A DNA stretch of 64,000 nucleotides from Streptomyces lanatus (lineage in GTDB: Bacteria; Actinomycetota; Actinomycetes; Streptomycetales; Streptomycetaceae), in the NCBI RefSeq assembly GCF_014655715.1, contig NZ_BNBM01000024.1, positions 62,001-126,000 of the forward strand, given 5' to 3'. Under the pieces are notes generated by a model. It saw only the letters and a program-made list of their open reading frames with translations, was not told the DNA's origin and made no database searches. Below are positions 13,876-22,103 of this stretch, piece after piece (the stretch's first letter is position 1; each line of letters begins with the position of its first letter). The position numbers and the translations under genes were made by a program.

Positions 13876-15141
13876 TCAGAAGACGTCCGGGCACCACGGT
13901 CGCCGGGACGTACGCAGCAGGGCGTCGGCCACCACGGCGGCGCCCGCTCGTTCTTCCCGGACCCGTCCCAGCGCGGCCAGTCGTACGGCGGACTCGTCGC
14001 CCAGCCAGAGCGTGGCCAGGTCGGCGATGTCCAGGGTGAGTTCGGCGGTGGCCGTGGTGGGCGTACAGGACGCCGACCCGTCCGCCGCCGCCTCCAGCCG
14101 GAACCGCCCGCCGGCCAGCCCCGCCCCGTCCACGACCTCCAGCACCAGCGTGCCCGCGCGGTCGTACGTACGCGCCTCCAGAGCCCGTACGACATCCAGG
14201 ATCCGCACCCACAGCCAGTCCGCCTGCGAGGTGATCCCGGCCGCTCGTGGATCGGGGAGGAAGAACGGCAGCAGGTCGTCCGGGGCCCGCCAGCCGCACT
14301 TCACCGTCATGATCCAGTCGATCGAGCACAGGTAGCGCCACAGGTTGCGTTCGGCGGCCGGGGTCGTGGTGTTCAGCCAGTTCACGGTCGCCGTGTTGAG
14401 GGGCTGCTTCTTGCCGTCGCTCCAGTGGTCGTCCGCCGTGTACGACACCAGCCCCTCGACGTGGCCGTCCGCCGAGCGGTACACGGCGAAGAACGGCTCC
14501 GTCCACGGGGACCTGTCCAGGCGCAGCGCCCCCGTCTGGACCTGCCACCATCTGTCGTCCCGGTCGACGGCACCCGGCTGGGCGCGGCGCACCCGCTCGT
14601 ACAGCTCCGGGCCGATCTTGCGTACGTCCGCGGGGTCCACGAGGTCGATACGGCCGCCGTCGTCCGGGCCGGACCATCTCGGGTCGAGGCCGGTGCGGGG
14701 GACGTCGATGGTCCACTGGGCCGTCCAGGTCGCCGGGCCGAAGCCGTAGCGGCCGTAGATCGGGTACTCGGCGGCGATCAGGGTCGCCACGACGTCGCCG
14801 CGGGCCTTCGCCGCCGTGAGGTCGTGGGTCATCATCCGGGTGAGGAGGCCTCTGCGGCGGTGGGTGGGGGTGACGGTGACGTTGGAGATGGCGTCGGCGG
14901 GGACGGGGGTGCCTCCCACCGCTGTGAGCTCCTGGGCGAAGGAGCGGAACGTGGCGACGCAGCGGCCGGTGTCGAAGGCGGCGAGGGTGCGGGTGGGGTC
15001 GATGTACGACGCGCGGTCCGCGATCTCCGTCTCGGTGACGTCGGGGGTGCGCAGGAAGCCGGTGTTCAGGGCCCGGATCCAGTCGGGGATGTCGGCCACC
15101 GTGATGGGGCGGACGTCGATATGGGGTTCGGGGCGGGTCAT
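13876..15141 (-). CDS. Eis-like GNAT N-acetyltransferase
   Basis: About 421 residues from the ATG at 15141 (MTRPEPHIDVRP); upstream in-frame codons run into a repeat element and are not coding. The N-terminal GNAT domain has VTVTPTHRRRGLLTRMM, the acetyl-CoA pyrophosphate-binding loop, and AAEYPIYGRYGFGPAT. A second GNAT-like fold and a C-terminal sterol-carrier-like segment (LDIADLATLWLGDESAVRLAAL) follow, the three-part architecture of Eis (enhanced intracellular survival) proteins. Eis enzymes acetylate several amines of aminoglycosides or lysines of peptides and proteins. A role in resistance is possible but not shown by sequence. Convergent with nothing; a repeat-bearing gap separates it from rsiG upstream. 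Confidence 0.88.
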   Translation of the reverse strand: MTRPEPHIDVRPITVADIPDWIRALNTGFLRTPDVTETEIADRASYIDPTRTLAAFDTGRCVATFRSFAQELTAVGGTPVPADAISNVTVTPTHRRRGLLTRMMTHDLTAAKARGDVVATLIAAEYPIYGRYGFGPATWTAQWTIDVPRTGLDPRWSGPDDGGRIDLVDPADVRKIGPELYERVRRAQPGAVDRDDRWWQVQTGALRLDRSPWTEPFFAVYRSADGHVEGLVSYTADDHWSDGKKQPLNTATVNWLNTTTPAAERNLWRYLCSIDWIMTVKCGWRAPDDLLPFFLPDPRAAGITSQADWLWVRILDVVRALEARTYDRAGTLVLEVVDGAGLAGGRFRLEAAADGSASCTPTTATAELTLDIADLATLWLGDESAVRLAALGRVREERAGAAVVADALLRTSRRPWCPDVF

Positions 15142-15183
15142 GGGGCCACGGTAGGTGGGGGTGCGTGGGGGTGTCGCCGCATT

Positions 15184-15290
15184 TTCCTCGCCCCCGCCGC
15201 CCCTACCCGTCCCATCCCGGGGGCTGCGTCCCCGGCCCCCCGCTGCCGGCCCTGAACGGGCCTTGTCCTCAAACGCCGGACGGGCTGAAA
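15184..15290. repeat. Streptomyces-type intergenic repeat element, copy 1
   Basis: Its first 34 bases (15184-15217) are identical to 24933-24966. Further similarity (CTCAAAC and GGGCTGA words with G/C hairpins) continues to about 15290. It lies between rsiG and the acetyltransferase gene. Such elements are widespread in Streptomyces intergenic DNA and may act as terminators. Confidence 0.6.
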
Positions 15291-15314
15291 GATGCCGACC
15301 GGCGCCGAGGGGTG

Positions 15315-15938
15315 CTACGTCAGCAGATCGTCCACCTGCGCCTCCCCCTCCCGGTACCGTCGCGTGATCTCCGCGCTGCATTCGTCGGCCGTCCGCTGGA
15401 GGCGTTGGCGGCGGCCCGAGACCTCGTGTTCGTAGCGGACCAGTCGGCCCATCGCCGTGGTCAGTTCGGTGTCCGTGCGGGCGGTCAGGTCGGAGAGTTC
15501 GACCTCGGCGAGCATGTCGGCCGCCAGGCGTCGGTACTCCTCGCTCTGCGGCGTGCCCAGCGTGACATGGCGCGCGGAGGAGCGATGGCGGGCGGGGGCG
15601 TCGGTGAGGATCTCCGGGAGGCGGTCCACCACCGATGCCGCGCCCGCGGGAGAGCGGCGGGCGAGTTCCGCCCGCAGGATGTCGATCCGGCCCTGCAGCA
15701 GTCGCCGTACATAACTCAGGTCCGCCTCGTCGCGCTGCGCGTCCCGCCGCAGGGTGCGCAGTTCGGGCAGACTGAGCACGGTCAGGTCCTGCTCGGGCGG
15801 TGCCACGGGCAGCCGGGCGTGCGGACCCGGGCCCGGATCCTCGGCGGTGCGCTGTGTGGGCGGCCTGAGGCCGGCCGGCTGGCCCGCCTGTGTCAACACG
15901 GCAGCCCCAGGAGGCTGCTCGGTACTCGGTGTGCTCAT
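15315..15938 (-). CDS. rsiG: RsiG, c-di-GMP-dependent anti-sigma factor for WhiG
   Basis: A 207-residue protein with a Pro-rich N-terminus and two long amphipathic helical stretches. Both carry the full c-di-GMP-binding signature E(x)3S(x)2R(x)3Q(x)3D: Glu71-Ser75-Arg78-Gln82-Asp86 in the first helix and Glu170-Ser174-Arg177-Gln181-Asp185 in the second. RsiG of S. venezuelae binds a c-di-GMP dimer with these motifs and then holds the sporulation sigma factor WhiG inactive. No WhiG gene is in the window, as expected. It is divergent from dtd. The identification rests on two exact, independent motif matches and on the size. Confidence 0.93.
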   Translation of the reverse strand: MSTPSTEQPPGAAVLTQAGQPAGLRPPTQRTAEDPGPGPHARLPVAPPEQDLTVLSLPELRTLRRDAQRDEADLSYVRRLLQGRIDILRAELARRSPAGAASVVDRLPEILTDAPARHRSSARHVTLGTPQSEEYRRLAADMLAEVELSDLTARTDTELTTAMGRLVRYEHEVSGRRQRLQRTADECSAEITRRYREGEAQVDDLLT

Positions 15939-16083
15939 GTGCCTCTACCGTCCCCTCGACCGGCGTGTGGGAGCATCGTGCCATCCCAAAGGGCAACTAT
16001 GTGACCGAGCACCCATGAACAGCCCCAGATGGGGGGTTAAGGATCCAAAAAGAAACCCTCCCCGTACACGGCATGATGACGGT

Positions 16084-16509
16084 ATGCGAGCTGTGGTGCA
16101 GAGAGTGGACGGCGCGAGCGTCGTCGTCGAAGGTCGGACCGTCGGGCAGATCGACGGTGAGGGGCTGTGTGTCCTCGTGGGCGTCACCCATGAGGACACC
16201 AAGGAGAAGGCGGCCCAACTCGCGCGCAAACTCTGGTCGATCCGGATGCTCGACGATGAGAAGTCGTGCAGCGACATCGACGCCCCGCTGCTCGTCATCA
16301 GCCAGTTCACGCTGTACGGCGATGCGCGGAAGGGACGCCGGCCCACCTGGAACGCCGCCGCCCCCGGCGATGTCGCCGAACCGCTCGTCGACGAGGTCGT
16401 CGCTCAGCTGCGTGCGCTGGGCGCGACCGTGGCGACGGGCCGGTTCGGCGCCAAGATGCGGGTCAACCTGACGAACGACGGCCCCTTCACCGTCCTCATC
16501 GACCTCTAG
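16084..16509 (+). CDS. dtd: D-aminoacyl-tRNA deacylase (DTD)
   Basis: A 141-residue protein starting MRAVVQRV, the invariant DTD N-terminus. It has the catalytic SQFTLYGD motif and the C-terminal NLTNDGPFT carrying the Gly-cisPro pair that rejects L-amino acids. The enzyme hydrolyses D-aminoacyl-tRNAs (and glycyl-tRNA-Ala) as a homodimer in the cytoplasm. The last motif reads GPFT where most homologues have GPVT. The gene is convergent with ygfZ, 13 bases between stops. Confidence 0.95.
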   Translation: MRAVVQRVDGASVVVEGRTVGQIDGEGLCVLVGVTHEDTKEKAAQLARKLWSIRMLDDEKSCSDIDAPLLVISQFTLYGDARKGRRPTWNAAAPGDVAEPLVDEVVAQLRALGATVATGRFGAKMRVNLTNDGPFTVLIDL

Positions 16510-16522
16510 AGCGACCGAGCTC

Positions 16523-17494
16523 CTACGGCTCGACCACGACCTCCTGCGCCGCCGCCGTCTCCCCTGCCACCAGCCGCGCGTCCACCGCCACGTTCCGCTT
16601 CACCAGTGCCAGGGCCACCGGGCCCAGCTCGTGGTGGCGTACGGAGGTGGTGATGAAGCCGATCTTGCGGCCGTCGGGGCCCTCGTCGGCGAGGTGGATC
16701 TCGGTGCCGTGCGGCGGGAGGTGGACCTCGCTGCCGTCCAGGTGGAGGAAGACCAGGCGGCGCGGGGGCTTGCCGAGGTTCTGGACGCGGGCGACCGTCT
16801 CCTGGCCCCGGTAGCAGCCCTTCTGCAGATGCACCGCGGTGCCGATCCAGCCCAGCTCGTGCGGGATGGTGCGGTGGTCGGTCTCGAAGCCGAGGCGCGG
16901 GCGGTGATGCTCGACGCGCAGGGCCTCGTAGGCGAGGATTCCGGCCGGGGGGCCGGCCGCCGCCTTCTCCGCGTAGGACTCCAGGTCGGCGCGGGGGAGG
17001 AAGAGGTCTCGGCCGTAGGGCGTCTCGCGTACGACGACGCCCTCCGGTACCTCCGCGATCGACCCGGCGGGCAGGTGTACGACCGCGAAATCGGCGGTGC
17101 TGTCCGCGACTTCGACCCGGTAGAAGAACTTCATCGACTCCAGGTACGCGATCAGCGACTCCTGGGTGCCGGGCTCCACATGGATCCAGACGGTCGTGCC
17201 GTCGTCGACCAGATACAGCGCGTGCTCGACATGGCCGTGCGCGGAGAGTACCAGCGCCTCGGTGGCCTCGCCCGTCGGCAGGTCGCTGACGTGCTGGGTG
17301 AGCAGGAGGTGCAGCCAGCTCAGCCGGTCGTCGCCGGTGACCGTGACGACTCCGCGATGGGACAGGTCGACGAAACCGGTGCCGTCGGCCAGGGCGCGCT
17401 GCTCGCGGAACAGATCGCCGTAGTGCGCGGCGACACCTTCGTCCACGCCCTCGGCGGGCACGGCACCGGGCAGGGTCAGCAGGGGGCTCTTCAT
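16523..17494 (-). CDS. ygfZ: YgfZ/GcvT-like folate-binding protein
   Basis: A 323-residue protein of the GcvT-related YgfZ family. The diagnostic motif KGCYRGQE (cysteine essential in YgfZ) is present around residue 230, followed by the barrel domain. YgfZ proteins use folate to help maintain or repair iron-sulfur clusters. The gene starts 10 bases after the stop of nur on the same strand, so the two are probably one operon. Confidence 0.92.
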   Translation of the reverse strand: MKSPLLTLPGAVPAEGVDEGVAAHYGDLFREQRALADGTGFVDLSHRGVVTVTGDDRLSWLHLLLTQHVSDLPTGEATEALVLSAHGHVEHALYLVDDGTTVWIHVEPGTQESLIAYLESMKFFYRVEVADSTADFAVVHLPAGSIAEVPEGVVVRETPYGRDLFLPRADLESYAEKAAAGPPAGILAYEALRVEHHRPRLGFETDHRTIPHELGWIGTAVHLQKGCYRGQETVARVQNLGKPPRRLVFLHLDGSEVHLPPHGTEIHLADEGPDGRKIGFITTSVRHHELGPVALALVKRNVAVDARLVAGETAAAQEVVVEP

Positions 17495-17504
17495 ATGCCT
17501 AAGC

Positions 17505-17942
17505 CTACGACTCGGTAGTTGAACTCTTCAGGGAGCAGTCCCGGCATCTGCCGAAGATCGCGAAGTGCTTCATGTCGGTCTCGAAGCCGAACTCGCGGCG
17601 CAGCTTCGCGGTGAACTCAGCGGCGACCGACACATCGGCCTCGATCACGTTCTGGCAGTCCCGGCAGACCAGGTGGATGTGGTGGTGGCGGTCGGCGAGG
17701 TGGTACGTCGGCGCGCCGTGCCCCAGGTGGGCGTGGCTGACCAGACCGAGCTCCTCCAGGAGCTCCAGGGTCCGGTACACCGTGGAAATGTTGACCCCCG
17801 ACGCCGTCTTCCGCACTTCCACGAGGATGTCGTCGGGGGTCGCGTGCTCAAGGGTGTCCACGGCTTCGAGCACGAGTTGCCGCTGCGGCGTCAGCCGGTA
17901 GCCGCGCTGCCTGAGGTCGCTCTTCCAGTCGGTGCTCACCAC
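17505..17942 (-). CDS. nur: Nickel-responsive Fur-family regulator Nur
   Basis: A 145-residue Fur-family protein: winged helix QRGYRLTPQRQLVLEAVDTL and ISTVYRTLELLEELGLV, then a His-rich dimer domain (HLGHGAPTYHLADRHHHIHLV) with two CxxC pairs (CRDC and CRDC). In Streptomyces the Fur proteins are FurA, CatR, Zur and Nur; the sequence and its place next to ygfZ match Nur as I recall it from S. coelicolor (SCO4180). Nur with nickel represses the Fe superoxide dismutase and nickel uptake genes. The GTG start is at 17942, with a second GTG one codon later. Confidence 0.85.
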   Translation of the reverse strand: MVSTDWKSDLRQRGYRLTPQRQLVLEAVDTLEHATPDDILVEVRKTASGVNISTVYRTLELLEELGLVSHAHLGHGAPTYHLADRHHHIHLVCRDCQNVIEADVSVAAEFTAKLRREFGFETDMKHFAIFGRCRDCSLKSSTTES

Positions 17943-17958
17943 ACCGACGAGTGTAGGA

Positions 17959-18534
17959 CTACTTGAAGAAGGCGATGCCGTCGTCCGGCATGTCGTCGGG
18001 GAGGGCCTTGGCCCAGCGCTCGACGTCCTCCGGGGTGACGACCCTCTTCAGGTGCGCCGACATGTAGGGGCGCAGCTCGACCTCGGGGGTCTGCTTCTCG
18101 CCGACCCACATCAGGTCGCTCTTGACGTAGCCGTAGAGGCGCTTGCCTCCGGTGTACGGGCCGGAAGCGGCCGTACGCGCCACCGCGTCCGTCACCAGGT
18201 CGATCTGGGGCTTCTTGTCGGCCATCTCGCCGTACCAGATCTCGACGACGCCGTCGTCGCGGACCATCGTGACCTCGACCTTGCGGTCGGCGTCGATGCG
18301 CCAGAAGCCGTGCTCGGACTCCAGGGGACGGACCTTGTTCCCGTCGTTGTCCAGGACCCAGGTGTGGGACTGGTACTCCAGGAAGTCACGGCCGTCGTGG
18401 CCGAAGGTGACCTCCTGTCCGAAGTTGCACTTCTCGGAGCCGGGGAAGTCGTGCACGCCCGCGCCGGCCCAGTTGCCGAGCAGGAAGGCGAGCGGGACGA
18501 GGTCCTTGTGGAGGTCGGACGGGATCTCGATCAT
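17959..18534 (-). CDS. Nitrobindin-like (FABP/DUF1794) heme-binding beta-barrel protein
   Basis: A 191-residue cytoplasmic protein. The lipocalin-like signature GNWAGAG is at residues 20-26, and the alternating strands (VEVTMVRDDGVVEIWYG, LYGYVKSDLMWV) build a ten-stranded barrel. Nitrobindins bind ferric heme and scavenge nitric oxide or isomerise peroxynitrite. It is on the nur strand, 16 bases upstream of nur, so co-transcription is likely. Confidence 0.88.
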   Translation of the reverse strand: MIEIPSDLHKDLVPLAFLLGNWAGAGVHDFPGSEKCNFGQEVTFGHDGRDFLEYQSHTWVLDNDGNKVRPLESEHGFWRIDADRKVEVTMVRDDGVVEIWYGEMADKKPQIDLVTDAVARTAASGPYTGGKRLYGYVKSDLMWVGEKQTPEVELRPYMSAHLKRVVTPEDVERWAKALPDDMPDDGIAFFK

Positions 18535-18559
18535 GAGAGGTGAATTCCTGGATCTGTGG

Positions 18560-18658
18560 TCAGCGCTGGCCCTGGTACAGCTTCTTCACGGTCAGCCCGG
18601 CGAAGGCGAGGACGCCGACGCAGACCAGGACCAGCAGGGCTTCGAAGAAGATCTCCAC
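18560..18658 (-). CDS. 32-residue single-TM small protein
   Basis: GTG at 18658 preceded by GAGGAG with suitable spacing. It encodes a short N-terminus, one hydrophobic helix (ALLVLVCVGVLAFAGLTV) and a basic tail KKLYQGQR. It lies 25 bases upstream of the nitrobindin gene on the same strand. Too short for family assignment; the codon third positions and the clear RBS suggest it is real. Confidence 0.65.
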   Translation of the reverse strand: MEIFFEALLVLVCVGVLAFAGLTVKKLYQGQR

Positions 18659-18700
18659 GGGGTGCTCCTCGATTGAGCGGAGGTTGTGCGCTACGTACAC

Positions 18701-18739
18701 AGGGCCGGCCCCCAGCTTACGCGGCCGGGGACCGGCCCT
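18701..18739 (-). terminator. Hairpin after the three-gene membrane protein operon
   Basis: AGGGCCGG (18701-18708) pairs with CCGGCCCT (18732-18739), 26 bases past the stop codon at 18765. Likely terminator of the operon 21222-18765. Confidence 0.45.
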
Positions 18740-18764
18740 CCCTGTGAGGTACGCCCTCGCGGGG

Positions 18765-19628
18765 TCAGCCCAGCAGCTGGCTCTGCAAGGTCACCGTCTG
18801 GCGGAACGGTACGGCCTTCGCGGTGCCCTTCCGTGACTGCACGACCACGCCGAGGACGTCACCGGCGGGCAGATACGCCTGCCGCACATGCTCGGCGCCG
18901 TACGGCTTCACCTCGTCGTAGGCGTAGCGGGCGAACTCGCCCGGCCAGGGCAGCTCGGCGAAGTCGTGGTCCATGGCCGAGATCTCGGTGCCGCGCACCT
19001 TGTAGCCGGGGCCGCTGAACGGGGCCACGTCGTCGACCAGCTCGGCCACGACGGCCGAGGTGTCGAAGTGGAGCAGGTAGATCCGGGTGTGGGTGCCGTC
19101 CTCGGTTCTCCAGCCGCGGGCCGCGATGTGGCGCAGCCCGTTGTCCACGAGCAGCTGCCGGATCTCGGCGCGCTCGTCCTTGTCGGCGAACTCCGCCAGG
19201 AAGTCCTTCGTCTCCAGCCAGCCGTCCGTACCGCGCAGCGGCTTGTCGTCCACGGCCCCCTCGGGCGCCGGCAGCACGAGGGCCCGCAGATCGGCGTAGT
19301 GCGCCTCGGCCTTGTTCGCCTCGGCGAAGGGCTGCGGGCTGCCGGACGGCAACGGCGGCTTACTGAGCGTCGGGTACGCCCACCGCCCGTCCGACTCGGT
19401 CGCCAGTCCCGGTACGTCCGTCCGCTCCATCCCCGCGATCCCGTACGCGGTGCCCGTCCCGACCGCCGCACAGACGACGACGGCCGCGGTCCAGCGCAGG
19501 ACGGCACGCAGGACGCGGCGGTCCTTGGCGGGGGCGGGCGAGGGTGCCGTTTCCGGGGCCGGTGGTGCCGCCTCCGGGGCCGGGGGTACGGCCGGGGGCT
19601 CGGGCGTCAGCTGCGGTATCTCGGTCAT
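18765..19628 (-). CDS. Single-TM anchored extracytoplasmic protein, paralogue 1 of 3
   Basis: A 287-residue protein. A Pro/Ala-rich cytoplasmic tail (about 35 residues) precedes one TM helix (WTAAVVVCAAVGTGTAYGIA) and an outer domain of about 220 residues with ADLRALVL, DGWLETKDFLAEF and an RIYLLHFDTSAVVAELV strand. The other two genes of the operon share tail, TM and elements such as (A/G)DLRxL and DGWxxxxxF. The ATG at 19628 overlaps the upstream stop (ATGA). No known family recognised; a cell-surface or envelope role is inferred from topology. Confidence 0.8.
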   Translation of the reverse strand: MTEIPQLTPEPPAVPPAPEAAPPAPETAPSPAPAKDRRVLRAVLRWTAAVVVCAAVGTGTAYGIAGMERTDVPGLATESDGRWAYPTLSKPPLPSGSPQPFAEANKAEAHYADLRALVLPAPEGAVDDKPLRGTDGWLETKDFLAEFADKDERAEIRQLLVDNGLRHIAARGWRTEDGTHTRIYLLHFDTSAVVAELVDDVAPFSGPGYKVRGTEISAMDHDFAELPWPGEFARYAYDEVKPYGAEHVRQAYLPAGDVLGVVVQSRKGTAKAVPFRQTVTLQSQLLG

Positions 19629-20446
19629 ACGGCTTCTCCCGGCTCGGCGATGCGGTCGAGCTGGGTGCTCAGGAGCGTCGCGACTGCCTTGCTGTCGAGT
19701 GGTCGGACGCCGTCCGCGGAGACGCTGACCAGGACCTCTCCCGCGTATCCGAGGCACGACATGCTGTCGAGTTCCGCGCTGAACGCCTTGGGCGCGAGGA
19801 AGCACTTGGCGTCCTTGTGGCCCTTGACCTTGGGACCCTTGCGGAAGATCTCCATGGCCCCGAGGAAACCGTTCTGCAGGTTCGCCATGTCGCGAGCCGC
19901 CGCCGTGCTGTCCAGCCGGCTGAGCACGATGCTCACGCCGTAGACGCCGTCGCCGTCGCCGTCGTTGAGCCCGCCGCCACTGCCGCTGAAGTAGCTGCGC
20001 ATCGCCACGCCCTTGACGCGAAACCGGTCCATCCGCTTCTCCAGCTCCCGGCGCTGCGAACGGGGCAGCTCACGCAGCGACTCCCGCTGCAGGGCCGCCG
20101 CCTCGGCCTCACTGAGCTCCCGGTCCGAGCCGAACTCGGCGATGTCCGGACCCTTGGTCCAGTCGCCGGTGTCGTACGGCACGAGCATCCCGGCCAGGCC
20201 GTCGGCGCTCGGCGCCTTCTCATCGGCGGGCTTGTCCGCCGGGAACTTCCACACCGGCGCCCCCGCGTCCCGATCGGCGTCCCGCACGGTGACGACGGTG
20301 TATCCGGTGCCGGCCACGAGCGCGCCGACCACCAGGACGGCGCCGGCGACGGCGGCGATACGACCGCGACGACGCGGGCGCTTCTCGCTCACGGCCGGGG
20401 TCTCGCTGAGGGGCGCGGACCCGGTCCCGGTCTCGCCCTCGCTCAT
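19625..20446 (-). CDS. Single-TM anchored extracytoplasmic protein, paralogue 2 of 3
   Basis: About 273 residues. An acidic tail, basic stop KRPRRRGR, a TM helix (IAAVAGAVLVVGALVAGTGY) and an outer domain ending CLGYAGEVLVSVSADG and LLSTQLDRIAE. It has the same plan as its two neighbours. The ATG at 20446 has GAGGAA at the right distance; a GTG at 20464 overlapping the upstream stop (GTGA) is an alternative that would favour coupling. A Gly/Asp-rich loop (GGGLNDGDGDG) could bind metal, which is speculative. Confidence 0.8.
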   Translation of the reverse strand: MSEGETGTGSAPLSETPAVSEKRPRRRGRIAAVAGAVLVVGALVAGTGYTVVTVRDADRDAGAPVWKFPADKPADEKAPSADGLAGMLVPYDTGDWTKGPDIAEFGSDRELSEAEAAALQRESLRELPRSQRRELEKRMDRFRVKGVAMRSYFSGSGGGLNDGDGDGVYGVSIVLSRLDSTAAARDMANLQNGFLGAMEIFRKGPKVKGHKDAKCFLAPKAFSAELDSMSCLGYAGEVLVSVSADGVRPLDSKAVATLLSTQLDRIAEPGEAV

Positions 20447-20460
20447 GGGCTGTTCCTCGC

Positions 20461-21222
20461 TCACAGCCGCTCCATCTGCCGTTGGGCCAGACCCATGATC
20501 GTCTTCTTGCTGATCTTCCGGTCGCCGGAGATGAAGATCTCCAGGACGATGTCGCCGCGCCACGCGAACGCCTGCGCCGTGTGCACCGGCAGATAGCCGG
20601 GCTCGGTGTAGGGGTCCTTGTAGACGTAGGCCCTGCCGCCCCCGGTGCCGGGGACGAGCCAGTTGTCGTTCTCCTCGAAGTCGGCGAAGTACTGGCCGGT
20701 CCGCATCCGCTGGGCGGCCCCGGCGGTGTCCTCCTGCCGGAACTGGACCAGCCGGATCTCCACCGACAGGTCGTTCTCCTCCCAGGCGACGACGGCCGCG
20801 CGCCGGAACTCCGACTCGGTGGCCTCACGGAAGGCACCGTCCGGGCGCTCGAAGGTCTCGGAGTAGGCGGCGACGTCCATCCAGCCGTCCTCGGAGGTCG
20901 TCAGTGCGGCCGTCCTGGCGCCGCGCGGCTTCTTCAGCAGCAGCTCGCGCAGGTCGCCGTCGGTGCGCACCCGCCGGTCCTGCGCGGCAGACAGCGGCTC
21001 GGGCGCCTCGCCCTTGGCCTGCGTCAGCTTCGGCTGGGAGAGCGGGGGCAGCTTCGTGGGCTCGCGGTCGGCCTGGACGAGATAGCCGACACAGGTCCCG
21101 GCGACCAGTCCGAGCACTACGGCCCCGGCGATCAGCGCCACCGTCCGCCCGCGCCTTCTGGCCTCGGGTGTCATGGCCTCGGGCGTTATGGCCTCGGGTC
21201 TTATGGGTTCAGGTTCTTCCAA
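20461..21222 (-). CDS. Single-TM anchored extracytoplasmic protein, paralogue 3 of 3 (first gene of operon)
   Basis: About 253 residues from a TTG at 21222 preceded by GGGGGACG; a GTG at 21270 without a clear RBS is the alternative. A tail rich in PEA repeats, a TM helix (TVALIAGAVVLGLVAGTCVGY) and an outer domain with GDLRELLL, EDGWMDVAAYSETF and AFAWRGDIVLEIFISGDRK. The end segment (RGDIVLEIFISG) lines up with AGEVLVSVSADG of paralogue 2. Function unknown. Confidence 0.78.
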   Translation of the reverse strand: MEEPEPIRPEAITPEAMTPEARRRGRTVALIAGAVVLGLVAGTCVGYLVQADREPTKLPPLSQPKLTQAKGEAPEPLSAAQDRRVRTDGDLRELLLKKPRGARTAALTTSEDGWMDVAAYSETFERPDGAFREATESEFRRAAVVAWEENDLSVEIRLVQFRQEDTAGAAQRMRTGQYFADFEENDNWLVPGTGGGRAYVYKDPYTEPGYLPVHTAQAFAWRGDIVLEIFISGDRKISKKTIMGLAQRQMERL

Positions 21223-21324
21223 GACGTCCCCCCACGGAACGTGAAGTGCGCATTCCGTATGCGCGCGCACAGGAGACCCATGGGTGACGCACGGGGTTGT
21301 GGGGATCTTGATTACGATTCGGCC

Positions 21325-21687
21325 ATGGCGAAGAAGCTGGTGATCAAGGTGACGGCGGGGGCCGATGCCCCCGAACGCTGCTCACAGGCCTTCACGGTCG
21401 CGGCGGTGGCCGTGGCCAGCGGGGTCGACGTCTCCGTATGGCTGACCGGCGAGTCCGCGTGGTTCGCGCTGCCGGGCCGGGCGGCCGAGTTCGAACTCCC
21501 GCACGCGGCCCCGCTCCCCGACCTGATCGACTCCGTCCTCGCGGCCGGCCGCCTCACCCTGTGCACCCAGTGCGCGGCCCGCCGGGACATCACGGAGAAG
21601 GACGTCATCGAAGGCGTACGCATCGCGGGCGCGCAGGTCTTCGTGCAGGAGGCGATGGCGGACGAGACGCAGGCGCTCATCTACTGA
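21325..21687 (+). CDS. DsrE-like small protein
   Basis: A 120-residue protein starting MAKKLVIKVTAGADAPERC. The glycine/alanine-rich helix AFTVAAVAVASGVDVSVWLTG and the late cysteines in TLCTQCAARR are the DsrE/DsrF fold pattern. Such proteins bind or relay sulfur or act in unknown small-molecule reactions. Placement near rhodanese and SseC-like genes fits a sulfur role, but the catalytic cysteine of true DsrE is not assured. It overlaps the convergent VOC gene by seven bases. Confidence 0.82.
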   Translation: MAKKLVIKVTAGADAPERCSQAFTVAAVAVASGVDVSVWLTGESAWFALPGRAAEFELPHAAPLPDLIDSVLAAGRLTLCTQCAARRDITEKDVIEGVRIAGAQVFVQEAMADETQALIY

Positions 21688-22094
21688 GACGACCGAGCCG
21701 ACTGGGAATCCTGGGATGCCTCGGTCCACAGGCAGAAGGGATGCCCGGCGGGGTCGAACAGCACACGTACGTCGTCCTGCGGCTGGTATTCGGCGAGCGT
21801 GGCACCCTCGGCCACGGCACGTGCGGTCTCGCTCTCCAGGTCGTCGACCTCGATGTCCAGGTGGAGCATCATCTGCTGCTCGCCGGGCTTCCTGGTGGGC
21901 CAGACCGGCCGGGTGTACCCGGGTTCGGTCTCGAAGGCCAGGGCCAGGCCCTCCGTACCGGGCGGCGGGCCGATGAGCAGCCAGTCGGGCTCCTCGGCAC
22001 GCACCTGGTAGCCGAGCAGCTTCAGGTAGAACCCGGCGAGTTCATGGGCATCGTGCGCGTCCAGCACCACGGTGGACAGCCTTGTGGGCGACAT
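21681..22094 (-). CDS. VOC-superfamily (glyoxalase/dioxygenase fold) protein
   Basis: A 137-residue protein with two beta-alpha-beta-beta-beta units: VVLDAHDAHELAGFYLKLLG opens the first and LHLDIEVDDLESETARAVAEG the second, closed by VLFDPAGHPFCLW. The C-terminal DPAGHPFCL is the classic VOC ending. A single VOC module of this length normally dimerises. No substrate can be named. Confidence 0.9.
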   Translation of the reverse strand: MSPTRLSTVVLDAHDAHELAGFYLKLLGYQVRAEEPDWLLIGPPPGTEGLALAFETEPGYTRPVWPTRKPGEQQMMLHLDIEVDDLESETARAVAEGATLAEYQPQDDVRVLFDPAGHPFCLWTEASQDSQSARSSQ

Positions 22095-22103
22095 GCGCGT
22101 CTT

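Noticed and set aside
15142..15996. In-frame N-terminal extension of the Eis-like acetyltransferase through rsiG
   Set aside because: The extension crosses a repeat element and rsiG on the same strand, and family conservation begins at ATG 15141.
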